DNA from: Pseudomonadota bacterium | Lineage (GTDB): Bacteria; Bdellovibrionota; Bacteriovoracia; Bacteriovoracales; Bacteriovoracaceae | NCBI GenBank assembly: GCA_027487515.1 | Contig: JAIYDL010000007.1 | Span: 310,001-374,000 of the forward strand | Direction: 5' to 3' | Length of the DNA stretch: 64,000 bases | Shown: positions 15,979 through 24,447 of the stretch, in pieces | How the letters are laid out: every line of letters begins with the position of its first letter | Numbering within the stretch: position 1 is the stretch's first letter | Notes under the pieces: model-generated | The model's database searches: none | Told to the model about the DNA's origin: nothing | The model's input: only the letters and a program-made list of their open reading frames with translations | Made by a program: the position numbers and the translations under genes

Positions 15979-16581
15979 TTAGATAATGTCCAACTGCAGG
16001 GCGGCATAGAAGGTGAGGTTAAACAGGAAGTGGAGAAAAATCGGTGCGAAAACTGAGTGAAACCGGAGCATCGCCTGCCCGCAGATCAGGCCTAGGACGA
16101 AGGTATAAAAGACCTGGAATCCGATGAAAGGAACGTACTCTGCAGGAAGCACCTGGAGCCCCACGAGATGGGAAAAGGCGAAGACGGCAGCGACCAGCAT
16201 GCTGGTGACATTCTTCCCTCCCACGTGGCCCACAAGGAAGCGCTGGAAGGTCTGCCGAAACACCAGCTCCTCAAGGATCGGCGCAAAGAACAGCAGGTGC
16301 CACTCAAGCCCGGAGACGAGTCGGAAGGGAGTCTCGATGTCCATGTGCCAGATCGCGGCCAGGGAAACGAGCGCGAGGAGCACAATTTCCGTTGTCGCCT
16401 TGAGGGTCTGAGTATTGATGGACCACCGGAACTTCCACGGCAGGCGGAAGATGAAAGACACCCCGAGGGCAAAGAAGAGGTCGAAGATATAGGAGAAGGA
16501 AATGGCCGTCGGGAGCTTGTGCCACGGCAAACCCCAGGAGAATCCAAAATAGATGGCCACAAGCAAAAAAAAGCTTATCAA
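15979..16581 (-). CDS. CPBP (CAAX/Abi-type) intramembrane metalloprotease
   Basis: 200 residues, about six membrane helices. The family motifs are complete: Glu104-Glu105-xxx-Arg109 (EELVFR), FxxxH with His138 (FAFSHL), and His184 in LHFLFN. Members are intramembrane proteases, some acting in Rce1-like processing or bacteriocin immunity; the role here is unknown. The start is a TTG at 16581 overlapping the previous stop (TTGA) with GGGAG seven bases upstream. It is the last gene of a five-gene coupled chain. Confidence 0.88.
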   Translation of the reverse strand: MISFFLLVAIYFGFSWGLPWHKLPTAISFSYIFDLFFALGVSFIFRLPWKFRWSINTQTLKATTEIVLLALVSLAAIWHMDIETPFRLVSGLEWHLLFFAPILEELVFRQTFQRFLVGHVGGKNVTSMLVAAVFAFSHLVGLQVLPAEYVPFIGFQVFYTFVLGLICGQAMLRFHSVFAPIFLHFLFNLTFYAALQLDII

Positions 16582-17306
16582 ACGATTTCTCCCACCTGTG
16601 CCAGCTGATGCAGTAGTTTAATCATTTCATCATAGAATTGCGGTTTTGTAACTTTGATTGTTTGCTGGAAGGCGGGGGTTTTGCTCTGACCGTGCCCTTG
16701 ATCCTTGTCATTGAAGACCACGATCAAAAGGGAAAAGTCATCTCGGAGGTAAAAGAAAATATCAAGGTTAAAGGCGATGAGACGCAGGACCGTTTCACCA
16801 GTTTCCGGGACCTGCCCGGAAAAACAAGCCGCGCTAAGAATCAGCTCGGGGTTCGAGCGCAGATTCTCGAGCGCTCGCGAGAGCGTCCCGAAGCTCGCCT
16901 GGATCCACTGGAGGGCCCGTGCTTCGGACTGAAAATCGAGGGCCGTGGCGCCAGTCACGGGAGTTCGCATGAACTCGTGGTTCGCCTCGATCCCGTACTT
17001 GAGTGTTGAATGGAGTGCGAGGTTCATGAGGCTGCGGGGTTCCTCGACGGGGCCCTGGAGGCGTTTCCGACGGACGATTTTGTCGGACTCATAAAACAAC
17101 ACTTCGTCTCCACTCGCGCGGAGCCAGTGGATGACTTTGGAGGTGGACCCCTGAACCTCCACCGTCCATTGGCGACTCCCGGGAACCGCTAGGGATGCTT
17201 CACCCCGGTCAAAATTCCAGGTGACCACTCGCCAGTGGCTTCCCTGAGGATTGAACCCAAGAAAGAGGTCTTTCGGGGCAGGCCCCAGAAATCCCCAAAG
17301 GCTCAC
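16578..17306 (-). CDS. Hypothetical protein
   Basis: 242 residues of unrecognised family. No signal peptide, and only one hydrophobic stretch (around 175-200), probably a buried strand or helix. The N-terminal half is beta-rich with aromatic residues, the C-terminal half helical. The GTG start overlaps the GNAT stop (GTGA), and its own stop overlaps the CPBP protease start, so it is fixed within a co-translated chain. No function can be proposed. Confidence 0.75.
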   Translation of the reverse strand: MSLWGFLGPAPKDLFLGFNPQGSHWRVVTWNFDRGEASLAVPGSRQWTVEVQGSTSKVIHWLRASGDEVLFYESDKIVRRKRLQGPVEEPRSLMNLALHSTLKYGIEANHEFMRTPVTGATALDFQSEARALQWIQASFGTLSRALENLRSNPELILSAACFSGQVPETGETVLRLIAFNLDIFFYLRDDFSLLIVVFNDKDQGHGQSKTPAFQQTIKVTKPQFYDEMIKLLHQLAQVGEIV

Positions 17307-17752
17307 GAGAGAACTTTCCCGAGGCTGTACTCGTGGAACCCGGGTGCCTCATGGTCTCGGTGATACCCCTCGATGGTGTAGCCTTGCTTGAGCTTGATCG
17401 CGATCATGGCGTGGTTCGAGGAAAAGATCGTCGTCATGACCTTCCGGATGCCCCTTCGACGGCATTCGTCCTCGATTGCCTGAGACAGACGCTGTCCGAG
17501 GCCCCGGCCTCGGTGGGCGGAAAAGATCGTCGTCTTCACCGTCTCGGCGAGGGTCGGTGTTTTGCTGACATAGCCAGTGATCCCGATCTGCTCATCCCCA
17601 AGGATGGCACGGAAATAGGCCGTCCCGCCTTGCATGATCTTCTCCACCGAAGGAAGCCAGGGGGAGGTCGGATAGTACTGCGAGAGCACGGCCGCGAGCT
17701 CGGATGCCTCGGCATGATTTTGAGTGTCGTAGGGGATAAGGTTGATCGTCAC
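17303..17752 (-). CDS. GNAT-family N-acetyltransferase
   Basis: 149 residues. The acetyl-CoA pyrophosphate loop HRGRGLGQRLSQAI matches the GNAT (Q/R)xxGxG/A motif, preceded by the beta4 strand VKTTIFSA. The last third has the typical IKLKQGYTIEGYHRD motif B. The acceptor is unknown; protein, tRNA-modification or metabolite substrates are all possible. GTG start overlapping the LOG gene stop (GTGA). Confidence 0.88.
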   Translation of the reverse strand: MTINLIPYDTQNHAEASELAAVLSQYYPTSPWLPSVEKIMQGGTAYFRAILGDEQIGITGYVSKTPTLAETVKTTIFSAHRGRGLGQRLSQAIEDECRRRGIRKVMTTIFSSNHAMIAIKLKQGYTIEGYHRDHEAPGFHEYSLGKVLS

Positions 17753-18291
17753 GTGTGCTGCTCCCGAAAAAAATTCCAGATTTTGCTCCAGTCATCGGAC
17801 GCGAAGAGAAGAGTTCGGTCCGACCCCTTCACGAGGCCCTGAGCGACGGCGTGGTCAAGGAAGGCCAGCAAGTGGTTATAGTAGCCGTTCACGTTCAGCA
17901 GAGCGATGGGTTTTCGGTGAAATCCCAACTGCCGCCAGGTGAGAATCTCAAACAGCTCATCCAGCGTCCCCATTCCGCCCGGCAAAACTAAGAACCCATC
18001 GGAGAGATCGTACATCAATTTTTTCCGATCATGCATGTTGCTCACCACGTGCAGTTCCGTGAGGTGGGGGTGGGCGATTTCCTTGGTCTTCAAGACCTCC
18101 GGGATAACACCGGTGACCTCACCCCCCCGGGCCAGTAAGCCGTCAGCGAGGGCCCCCATGATGCCAATGCTAGCGCCGCCGTAAACGAGGCCGACCTTTT
18201 CCCGGGCGAAGGACTCGGTCACCTGAGAGACGGCGTCAAACACTGCGGGGTCATGGCCCGAACTTGCGCCGCAAAAGATACAAATTTTCAT
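17749..18291 (-). CDS. LOG-family nucleotide 5'-monophosphate phosphoribohydrolase
   Basis: 180 residues from ATG 18291. The LOG signatures are both present: MHDRK at 86-90 and PGGMGTLDE at 104-112, the latter holding the catalytic Glu and the phosphate-binding glycines; GLVYGGASIGIMG is the N-terminal Rossmann loop. LOG proteins cleave ribose 5-phosphate from AMP-type nucleotides (cytokinin-activating in plants, housecleaning in bacteria). I placed the start at 18291 because it overlaps the yciB stop (ATGA); an earlier start would prepend unrelated sequence. Confidence 0.93.
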   Translation of the reverse strand: MKICIFCGASSGHDPAVFDAVSQVTESFAREKVGLVYGGASIGIMGALADGLLARGGEVTGVIPEVLKTKEIAHPHLTELHVVSNMHDRKKLMYDLSDGFLVLPGGMGTLDELFEILTWRQLGFHRKPIALLNVNGYYNHLLAFLDHAVAQGLVKGSDRTLLFASDDWSKIWNFFREQHT

Positions 18292-18845
18292 GAGGGCCTC
18301 CGAATGGTCCAGCGCAGGAAGAACAGTTCGGCCACCAGGAAGCCTCCGAAAGCAAGGTAAAATCCTCCGGTTTTCCAGAAGAGCCAGGCCGCTGTTGTCC
18401 TTTGCACGGCGACCCACGCCATGAACGCAGCGAAGGCCAGCAGGAAGAGACAAAGGTGCCACTCGAGCCTGAGGTAAAACGCTTCTGGAAGGGGGGGAGT
18501 CTGCTTTAAATCGCGGAGCATCTCCAACAGAAGAGATTCGTGCCTGAGCTTCTTAAAAATTAGGTACCCACCCACGGCGATACCGGTGAAGGTTGGTTGA
18601 AGTTTGAAGAAAAGTCCTTCTTTGGCCAGCAACGCAAGGCCGCCGAGCACGACGATGAGGGAGAGGTTTAACTTCGAGAGGGTGTGCACGTGACCGGAGA
18701 ATTTTTTCTCAATCAGGATCTCGAGAACTCCGAGGATGACCCCACCGATTAAGGCGGTCTCGAGGTCATGGTAGGTTTCTAGGTACCAGTACGCAAGCGC
18801 CGGGAGAAAAGACAAAAGGAAGTAGGGTCTTTGGGCAGTGTCCAT
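18288..18845 (-). CDS. YciB/septation protein A-like inner-membrane protein
   Basis: 185 residues with five to six membrane helices. The opening RPYFLLSFLPALAYWYLETY with a following tandem ATALIGG-type helix and the K-K-F ... FTGIAVGGYLIFKKL segment follow the YciB/IspA pattern. Family members influence septation and envelope integrity in other bacteria. First gene of the coupled chain down to the CPBP protease. The family call is by pattern and moderately certain; a generic membrane protein cannot be excluded. Confidence 0.7.
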   Translation of the reverse strand: MDTAQRPYFLLSFLPALAYWYLETYHDLETALIGGVILGVLEILIEKKFSGHVHTLSKLNLSLIVVLGGLALLAKEGLFFKLQPTFTGIAVGGYLIFKKLRHESLLLEMLRDLKQTPPLPEAFYLRLEWHLCLFLLAFAAFMAWVAVQRTTAAWLFWKTGGFYLAFGGFLVAELFFLRWTIRRPS

Positions 18846-18858
18846 GATGCCCAGAATC

Positions 18859-19791
18859 TTAAGCTATTTTGCGCAACTTTTCCTCACAATACATGAGGTA
18901 TTCCTCTCGAAAATTGAGTGGATCGAGGATCTCCACGTGTTTGCCAAGAGTCATGAGCCATTCGAAGAGCGAATCACAGGGCTCCACGTACGCCGCCCAG
19001 ATGAGGTCGCCCTGAGGATTGGTGATCATGCAGGGCTTCCCCAGGAAATGGTGATCGGGGAAAAGGTTGATCGACTGCGGATCATGGATTTTCAGGATGA
19101 GCCTCGTTTCCCGCTCGTTCATCGCGCGGATGGCAGCGATGAACTCTTCCACTTCAAAGGCCGTCACTTTCACCGGGGCCTCTTTCTGGAGTTCCCGGAA
19201 CTCCTGGACTTCGTTCAGCGGCACGACCGTAAGACAATGATCTTCGAAGTCTTCAGCGATGAGGGAGAGCTGTCCCTCGAGGTGCAAGACTTTGCAGGGC
19301 TTGAGAACGTACTCGCGCCCTTCCACCGTCGCGAGACCGACGAGCTGGCGCTCCTCGATCGCGGTCTCGAGAGCATGAATCATGTGCTGCTGGTGCTCGG
19401 AAAGCTCCTGATCCCAAAGATCAATCTGACTCACCAACTCCATCACAACTCGGATCGGTCCATTCTCCGTTACCTTTCTTCGCAGCGCTTGGGTGACGGC
19501 CGTGTGAGGGCCAGCGAATCTCGAGAGGATCTGATGGAGCTGAACCCATTCCGCCGGAGAGAGAGGGAGCATGTATTGGATGGCGTCGGTTTTGAGATCA
19601 ATCCAATGTTCATTGTCTTTGTGGTAGATCTCCATGCCAGAACCAGCGGGGAAGATCTGCCGCATGAACCCCAGCGTCTCTTCAGGACCTAGGTTCATCT
19701 CCTGGGCCAAATCGGAGAGCCTGATTGACCCCTGCTTTTCCCCAAGCACCTGGAGTTTTTTCCACACCACTGAACTAAGAGCTCTATTCAT
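18859..19791 (-). CDS. WYL-domain transcriptional regulator
   Basis: 310 residues. An N-terminal winged-helix-like part (about 1-65, LSDLAQEMNLGPEETLGFM) is followed by a WYL-type ligand domain (about 140-235: LETAIEERQLVGLATVEG, KPCKVLHLEGQLSLIAED) and a C-terminal WCX-like extension ending in LGKHVEILDPLNFREEY. WYL regulators often sense oligonucleotides or other ligands and control phage defence, metabolism or DNA repair. ATG 19791 is preferred over a start at 19833 because GAGGTG lies just upstream and a FliA-like promoter at 19815-19842 would leave the earlier start untranscribed. Confidence 0.78.
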   Translation of the reverse strand: MNRALSSVVWKKLQVLGEKQGSIRLSDLAQEMNLGPEETLGFMRQIFPAGSGMEIYHKDNEHWIDLKTDAIQYMLPLSPAEWVQLHQILSRFAGPHTAVTQALRRKVTENGPIRVVMELVSQIDLWDQELSEHQQHMIHALETAIEERQLVGLATVEGREYVLKPCKVLHLEGQLSLIAEDFEDHCLTVVPLNEVQEFRELQKEAPVKVTAFEVEEFIAAIRAMNERETRLILKIHDPQSINLFPDHHFLGKPCMITNPQGDLIWAAYVEPCDSLFEWLMTLGKHVEILDPLNFREEYLMYCEEKLRKIA

Positions 19792-19814
19792 CCGCACCTC
19801 TTTCTTGAGCTTTC

Positions 19815-19842
19815 TTATCGGGTATCTCTCCACAAGTCTTTA
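19815..19842 (-). promoter_or_regulatory. Sigma-28-like promoter before the WYL regulator
   Basis: Minus strand: TAAAG at 19842-19838, 15 bases, CCCGATAA at 19822-19815. The -10 part matches GCCGATAA at 7 of 8. Expected start near 19808, about 17 bases before ATG 19791. Confidence 0.5.
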
Positions 19843-19877
19843 GTGCAAAAAGTAGGGATCAGAGTCATAATGACAAG

Positions 19878-20360
19878 ATGAAGTATCTCATGGAAAAACC
19901 GGTACTTGCCCTCGGGCTCCTGATGTTTGGCCTCTTCATCTACCAGGTCTCAAGCGACCAGAAGTGGAGCATCTTTCAGAATGACAAGTTCCTCACCACC
20001 AGCTGTAAGGGAGTCCTCGTCAGGTTAGAGAAGAAAGTTCCGGCCAACTGGAAGCTCCTCTGTGAGGGCAATAATCTGGCGGTCATCATCGACGAGATCG
20101 CGGTTCCGCCGGGTGCGACGAACCTCAAGACCCTCCTCTATCGGCAGCTCGCGAACCACATGAGCTTCGTGGCCCGCAATTCCCACACAGATATTCTAGA
20201 GAAAGTGATGTTCGTGCGCTTCAAGCTCATTCATCAGAAGCTCACTATCAACGCTGTGACCGAGGGGAAATTCATCGTGAAGCTTTCGACCCTAGAAGCG
20301 GCCGAACATATCATGACTCACCTGAAGAGCACTGTTCAGGTCAAAGAAGACACCAAATAG
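19878..20360 (+). CDS. Hypothetical membrane-anchored or secreted protein
   Basis: 160 residues. A hydrophobic segment (about 8-24, VLALGLLMFGLFIYQV) with no clear cleavage site suggests an N-terminal anchor with the rest outside the cytoplasm. Cys42 and Cys61 could form a disulfide. No family recognised. Its last 69 bases overlap the 3' end of the RluA-type gene on the opposite strand. Confidence 0.72.
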   Translation: MKYLMEKPVLALGLLMFGLFIYQVSSDQKWSIFQNDKFLTTSCKGVLVRLEKKVPANWKLLCEGNNLAVIIDEIAVPPGATNLKTLLYRQLANHMSFVARNSHTDILEKVMFVRFKLIHQKLTINAVTEGKFIVKLSTLEAAEHIMTHLKSTVQVKEDTK

Positions 20361-21188
20361 TTCGGCGTCCGGGTCTTCGACCGTCTCGGAAAACTCATAC
20401 CGAAGGGCATGGAGAAATAATCGCTCTGCTCTCGCCCCACCGTAGAGTTCGTCCCCGAGAATGGGAGAGCCCAAGTGGGCCAACTGCGCCCGGATCTGGT
20501 GCCGAAGACCAGTCTGGAGCTTGACGAGAAGGAGCGACTTCCCTTGGTGGGAGCTCACCTTCAAAACGGTGAGCGTTCCCTCGAGAGCATGCTCCGAAGA
20601 AGCATCCTCAACCTTCTGCTTAGCGCCTCCGACCCCGGTGGGGCGAAAGAAGTGTGTCCACGCGCCCTCCCGGACGAAGTCGCCGTCCACGATGGCCCAG
20701 TAAAACTTGCGCTTCATTGACGTGGCAAAGTGCGCCCGCATGGTCCGGTGGTAGGCGCTGGTCTTCGCGGCGACCATGACACCGGAGGTCTCGAAGTCGA
20801 GGCGGTAGAGGAGACCACGGTCATAGTTCTCACGGTTCACGAGCACCGGGGCCCAGTGATTCTCGACCACGAGAAAATTTAAGAGTGTATCCTTGTCCGA
20901 GTACGACAGCGGGTGGCAGTGAAGGTACGGTGGTTTGTGGAGCACGAGAAAATCATCTGTCTCCCCGAGGACGCGAACCTGGGGCCCTTCGAAGGCGGGG
21001 TTTATCTCTAAGTGATTCACGAAGGCCAGAGGAAGGCGTGAGACCTCGCGAGCACGAACCGGACGCCCCAGCTCTTTGGAGGAGAAGTGCTTCTTTATGA
21101 GCTGCCCAGAGCTTCCGAGGAGCTCTTTGAGCGAGTCCTTCAGACTCGGTCTGTCCTGGAGCCAACAGAGCTCGACGAAATCCACCAT
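20292..21188 (-). CDS. RluA-family pseudouridine synthase
   Basis: 298 residues. The catalytic motif RLDFETSGVMV places the nucleophile Asp131; the C-terminal KLQTGLRHQIRAQLAHLG and GDELYGG are family hallmarks. There is no clear S4 domain at the N-terminus. It isomerises uridine to pseudouridine in rRNA or tRNA; the target cannot be told. It starts directly after motB with no gap, so it probably belongs to the motAB transcript, an unusual partner. Confidence 0.92.
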   Translation of the reverse strand: MVDFVELCWLQDRPSLKDSLKELLGSSGQLIKKHFSSKELGRPVRAREVSRLPLAFVNHLEINPAFEGPQVRVLGETDDFLVLHKPPYLHCHPLSYSDKDTLLNFLVVENHWAPVLVNRENYDRGLLYRLDFETSGVMVAAKTSAYHRTMRAHFATSMKRKFYWAIVDGDFVREGAWTHFFRPTGVGGAKQKVEDASSEHALEGTLTVLKVSSHQGKSLLLVKLQTGLRHQIRAQLAHLGSPILGDELYGGARAERLFLHALRYEFSETVEDPDAELFGVFFDLNSALQVSHDMFGRF

Positions 21189-21986
21189 CTACCGTGCCTC
21201 AACCTTACGGCCCTCTACCCGGAGGTCGTTCTTTTTCAAAACGAACTCCACCCGCCGGTCATGGATCAGTCCATTCACCTTTTGCTGAGGCCTTGAGTCA
21301 CCATAGAACACGGTCGTAATTCTGTCAGCGGAAACTCCGCGCTGGATGAGAGATTTAGAAACGGCAAGGGCGCGCGCGCTCGAAAGGGTGTACGCGTCGG
21401 CCTGATCTTTTGTTCCGATCTCTCCGGCTTCGGCGTGGCCCTCGACCAGGACGTTCCAGTTGTTCTCTCGGAGAAGCTTCACGAGAGCATCGAAGACCTG
21501 GATGTTGATCTCATCGATACCGGTGGATCCCTTCTGGAAGTTGATCTTATCTTTCATGCGAACGAGGATCGACTCGGGCATTTCGTAGACCGTCGCCGCT
21601 TCGGCGAGCTCATTGTCCGCCAGCATCTTTTTGAGCTGATTGAGTTGCGTGTCGGATTCGCGGTTGACCTCGTGCTTATCGAGGAGGCCCTCGGCGGTGA
21701 GAAACTCAATCGGAAACGGCTTGGCCGGCATGTCGCTGTCCACCATCGTCGGCGCATCGTTCGGCGACTTCCCGGAGCGCATGACCTCACCGGCCTTCAG
21801 AACGTTACCACCGAAGGCGTTCCGGAGGGACCCGATCGCCGCTTCGTACTTGGCCGTCTCCGTCTTCGCAAACGAGAGGAGAAGGATGAAGAAGGTCAAA
21901 AGGAGGGTACACAAATCGGAGAAGGTCGCGAGCCACCCGGGGGCACCGGGCTTACAGGGAGGACACTTCGGTGCGACGTCACTCAT
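21189..21986 (-). CDS. motB: Flagellar motor stator protein MotB
   Basis: 265 residues: short cytoplasmic start with two Cys-Pro pairs, one membrane helix (about 25-42) holding the ion-binding Asp24 in ATFSDLCTLLLTFFILLLS, a plug/linker region, and an OmpA-like peptidoglycan-binding domain (about 140-255: VLVEGHAEAGEIG, SSARALAVSKSLIQRGV). It anchors the stator to the cell wall and forms the ion path with MotA. The helix resembles sodium-type PomB more than E. coli MotB by eye. Three bases after motA. Confidence 0.95.
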   Translation of the reverse strand: MSDVAPKCPPCKPGAPGWLATFSDLCTLLLTFFILLLSFAKTETAKYEAAIGSLRNAFGGNVLKAGEVMRSGKSPNDAPTMVDSDMPAKPFPIEFLTAEGLLDKHEVNRESDTQLNQLKKMLADNELAEAATVYEMPESILVRMKDKINFQKGSTGIDEINIQVFDALVKLLRENNWNVLVEGHAEAGEIGTKDQADAYTLSSARALAVSKSLIQRGVSADRITTVFYGDSRPQQKVNGLIHDRRVEFVLKKNDLRVEGRKVEAR

Positions 21987-21989
21987 GGC

Positions 21990-22754
21990 CTACTCCTTGG
22001 CTTCCGGCTGCAGACGATCCTTCGGCGGCAGGAATGAATCGAGCTTCTCCCGGATCACTCGCGGGTTTTCACCAGCGACAATTCCCAGGACACCGGCGAC
22101 GATGATGTTCATCTTCGTCGCCTCCTGTTTCGAGCGCTGCTTGAGCTTCGTCGCAACCGGAATCGTGAAAACGTTCGCGATGACCGCTCCGTAGAAGGTC
22201 GTCAGGAGGGCCACCGCCATCGCCGGACCAATCGACGACGGGTCCGACATGTTCTGGAGCATCTGAACGAGACCGATGAGGGTTCCGATCATCCCGAAGG
22301 CCGGACCATCGGCGCCCATGCCCTCGAGGATGTCCACGCCCTTCGAGTGACGGTCTTCCATCGCAGCGATCTCGAGCGAGAGGATCGAGGTGATGACTTC
22401 CGGTGGGCGGTTATCCGCGGCAAGAGTCACGGCCTTTTTGAGGAACTTATCCTCGACGGGAACTTTCTCGAGCGCGAAGACAGATTCACGTCGAGCGGTC
22501 TCCGCTAGCTTCTGGATCTCGTCGATCATGGCCTTCGAATCCGTGTTCGAATAGAAAATGGATTTTAAGAAGATCGCCACGAGTGCCTTCACGTACTCCA
22601 TCGGCCACTTGATGAGCGTCGTCGCAATGACCCCACCTCCAACGACCACCACCGAAGGAACATCGATGAAGATCGAAAGCGGTGACCCGTAGAGGATCGA
22701 CCCCAAGATCGCCAAAGTTGCTAACGCTAAGCCCGCTACCGTTGAAATATCCAT
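21990..22754 (-). CDS. motA: Flagellar motor stator protein MotA
   Basis: 254 residues with four membrane helices. The conserved MotA region is present: MGADGPAFGMIGTLIGLVQML and the GPAMAVALLTTFYGAVIANV helix split over 145-195, with the cytoplasmic loop between helices 2 and 3 that contacts FliG. It forms the ion channel of the flagellar motor with MotB. A FliA-type promoter is predicted upstream at 22791-22817, which suits a late flagellar gene. Confidence 0.97.
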   Translation of the reverse strand: MDISTVAGLALATLAILGSILYGSPLSIFIDVPSVVVVGGGVIATTLIKWPMEYVKALVAIFLKSIFYSNTDSKAMIDEIQKLAETARRESVFALEKVPVEDKFLKKAVTLAADNRPPEVITSILSLEIAAMEDRHSKGVDILEGMGADGPAFGMIGTLIGLVQMLQNMSDPSSIGPAMAVALLTTFYGAVIANVFTIPVATKLKQRSKQEATKMNIIVAGVLGIVAGENPRVIREKLDSFLPPKDRLQPEAKE

Positions 22755-22790
22755 ACTTCACCTGATGAAAGAAGAGTCTGTGTATTCAAA

Positions 22791-22817
22791 GTATCGGAAT
22801 TTGAAAGATGAACTTAA
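22791..22817 (-). promoter_or_regulatory. Sigma-28-like promoter before motA
   Basis: Minus strand: TTAAGTTC, 11 bases, TCCGATAC, spanning 22817 to 22791. Compared with TAAAGTTT-N11-GCCGATAA it matches at 6 of 8 in both half-sites with exact spacing. FliA control of motA is well established in other bacteria. Confidence 0.55.
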
Positions 22818-22870
22818 GTGGACGATGTTACTGGAATGAAGAGGTCAGGCTTAGGCAGGAGGGCTTAAAG

Positions 22871-22898
22871 AAAAAGCCCCCGCCGAGCGGGGGCTTTT
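22871..22898 (-). terminator. Intrinsic terminator after the 70-residue gene
   Basis: GC-rich stem of AAAGCCCCCG paired with CGGGGGCTTT, small loop, then TTTTTCTTT on the minus strand. It begins three bases after the stop codon at 22901. The A-tract on the other side could let it work in both directions. Confidence 0.88.
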
Positions 22899-22900
22899 CG

Positions 22901-23113
22901 CTATTTTGTTTCAGAATTAAGCATGGTGGAATCAATAAAGGAGAGCATTGCGCTTCGCAGCTCCTCAAGGGAGACCTGGGACTTGTCATCCCCTTTAAAA
23001 ATCTCATCCCTGATGAGCTCGACCGGGAAGCCGGTAAGGTTGGCGAGCATTTCCAAGCTCACTTTTCCACTCTTGTCTTCAGGACCCATCATGGTCTTGT
23101 CACTCGTTGTCAT
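22901..23113 (-). CDS. Small hypothetical protein
   Basis: 70 residues, hydrophilic and helical, no signal peptide. The central LEMLANLTGFPVELIRDEIF looks like a small helical bundle or HTH-like fold, followed by VSLEELRSAMLSFID. It has its own terminator (22871-22898). The -35-like TTGACT around 23190 may be its promoter. No family recognised. Confidence 0.65.
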   Translation of the reverse strand: MTTSDKTMMGPEDKSGKVSLEMLANLTGFPVELIRDEIFKGDDKSQVSLEELRSAMLSFIDSTMLNSETK

Positions 23114-23286
23114 TCTTGACTCCTTGAACTATTTGGCCACCGAAATCCGTTTTGGCAGCAGTTGCAACAAAGCGTATCTTTCAAGGAAAAACAAAGTCAA
23201 TGTAACAAGGAGTAAAAGTAAGATTATGTAAGGGAAGCTCTTGAGAATTTAAGTTTAACTTAATGAAATCATTCTTTTTAAAGCCC

Positions 23287-24447
23287 CTAATACCCGGGTG
23301 TTTTAAGCAGTGTTAGAAAACTCGAAACTTTGTTCTCCATTTCCTGAAACTCCAAGACGGGTTTGGACAACAAGGTGATTCCACCTCCAGCGCCGTAACG
23401 CCACAACCGATCACTGGTGGAGAGAGTGGCCGTCCGAATATTAATGCTGGCACATTTCCGGTCATCAAGACAAAGGAGGGTGGAGCCGCAGTAAATCCCG
23501 CGCTGATAGCGCTCGACCTCCTGGATGATCTGCATGACTCTTTTCTTAGGGGCCCCCGTGACACTCCCGCCCGGGAAGAGGCACTCGAGGGTTCGCCGCA
23601 GGCCCAGGGGACGGTCAAGATCGACCGCGAGAACGGAGCACTGGTGGACGAGGCCTGGGACGCGCAAGGAGGCACGCTTCTTTAAAACTTTGGCCCTGGG
23701 CTGCTCAAGGCGATTGAGATCGTTTCGGAGGAGGTCCGTGATCATGGTCAACTCCCCCTCCTCCTTCACATCTCGGAGCATCTCTTGCCACGCCTTTCGC
23801 CAATCATGGCCAACCCTTCGAGTGCCCTTGATCGGCATGGTCATCATTCGGTTCCGGTCGTATTGAAAAAGACACTCGGGTGAGTTGCTGAGGATCAGTT
23901 CGTCACCGAGGAAGGTCGAGTGAGCGTAGGCACTGACTCCCGGGCGCGAAAAAAAGAAGTCCCGGAGGTCCCGCGGATCGATGAGCGCTTCTGTTTCGAA
24001 GTCGAAGGGGTAGGTCAGATTCACCTGATAGCAGTTGCCATCTAAGAGGTGGTCCTGGATCCGCTGGAAGGCAAGCTTGTACTCACTCCAAGAAGGTCGC
24101 TCGATGGAGCGCAGATGGACCTGCTTCAGCCGAGACTTCGGCAGCGGAGAAACTCTCCGACGATCGTATTCCAGCTCAATGGCCAGCGGCGTCTCAGGTC
24201 CCACCGTATGACCGAGGCCAGAGAGAAGAAGGCCAAGCTCATAGTGGAAGTGATACACGCGTGGTCTCTTCACTCGCTCCTGGATCGTTACCGCCTCAAG
24301 TGAGAGAAGGAAGCGCTCGAGAGGATAGGCTTCGGGGAATCCGGTGAGAAGGTTGAATCGGTACTCCCGAAAATAGATGTACGCAACCGTGGCTTGAGAG
24401 AGCTCAAGGACCGCACTGCGATTCCACTTAAACGTCGAGGTGATCAT
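23287..24447 (-). CDS. pabB: Aminodeoxychorismate synthase component I
   Basis: 386 residues. Chorismate-binding motifs: NCYQVNLTYPF, PIKGTRR (Lys of PIKGT is the PabB-type nucleophile, whereas TrpE has PIAGT), ELTMITDLLRNDLNR, and FPGGSVTGAPKKRVMQI. The enzyme makes 4-amino-4-deoxychorismate for folate synthesis and usually needs a PabA glutaminase, not seen here. The start overlaps the dnaB stop (ATGA), making it the last gene of the ribosomal/replication operon, which is an unusual place for pabB. Confidence 0.9.
   Translation of the reverse strand: MITSTFKWNRSAVLELSQATVAYIYFREYRFNLLTGFPEAYPLERFLLSLEAVTIQERVKRPRVYHFHYELGLLLSGLGHTVGPETPLAIELEYDRRRVSPLPKSRLKQVHLRSIERPSWSEYKLAFQRIQDHLLDGNCYQVNLTYPFDFETEALIDPRDLRDFFFSRPGVSAYAHSTFLGDELILSNSPECLFQYDRNRMMTMPIKGTRRVGHDWRKAWQEMLRDVKEEGELTMITDLLRNDLNRLEQPRAKVLKKRASLRVPGLVHQCSVLAVDLDRPLGLRRTLECLFPGGSVTGAPKKRVMQIIQEVERYQRGIYCGSTLLCLDDRKCASINIRTATLSTSDRLWRYGAGGGITLLSKPVLEFQEMENKVSSFLTLLKTPGY

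Noticed and set aside
18838..19692. 284-codon open frame antisense to the WYL regulator
   Set aside because: Mirror of a real coding frame; no signal, domain or ribosome site.
22871..22898. The GC-rich hairpin as an attenuator for motA
   Set aside because: It lies upstream of the motA promoter on the minus strand and right after a stop codon, so it is a terminator of the previous gene.
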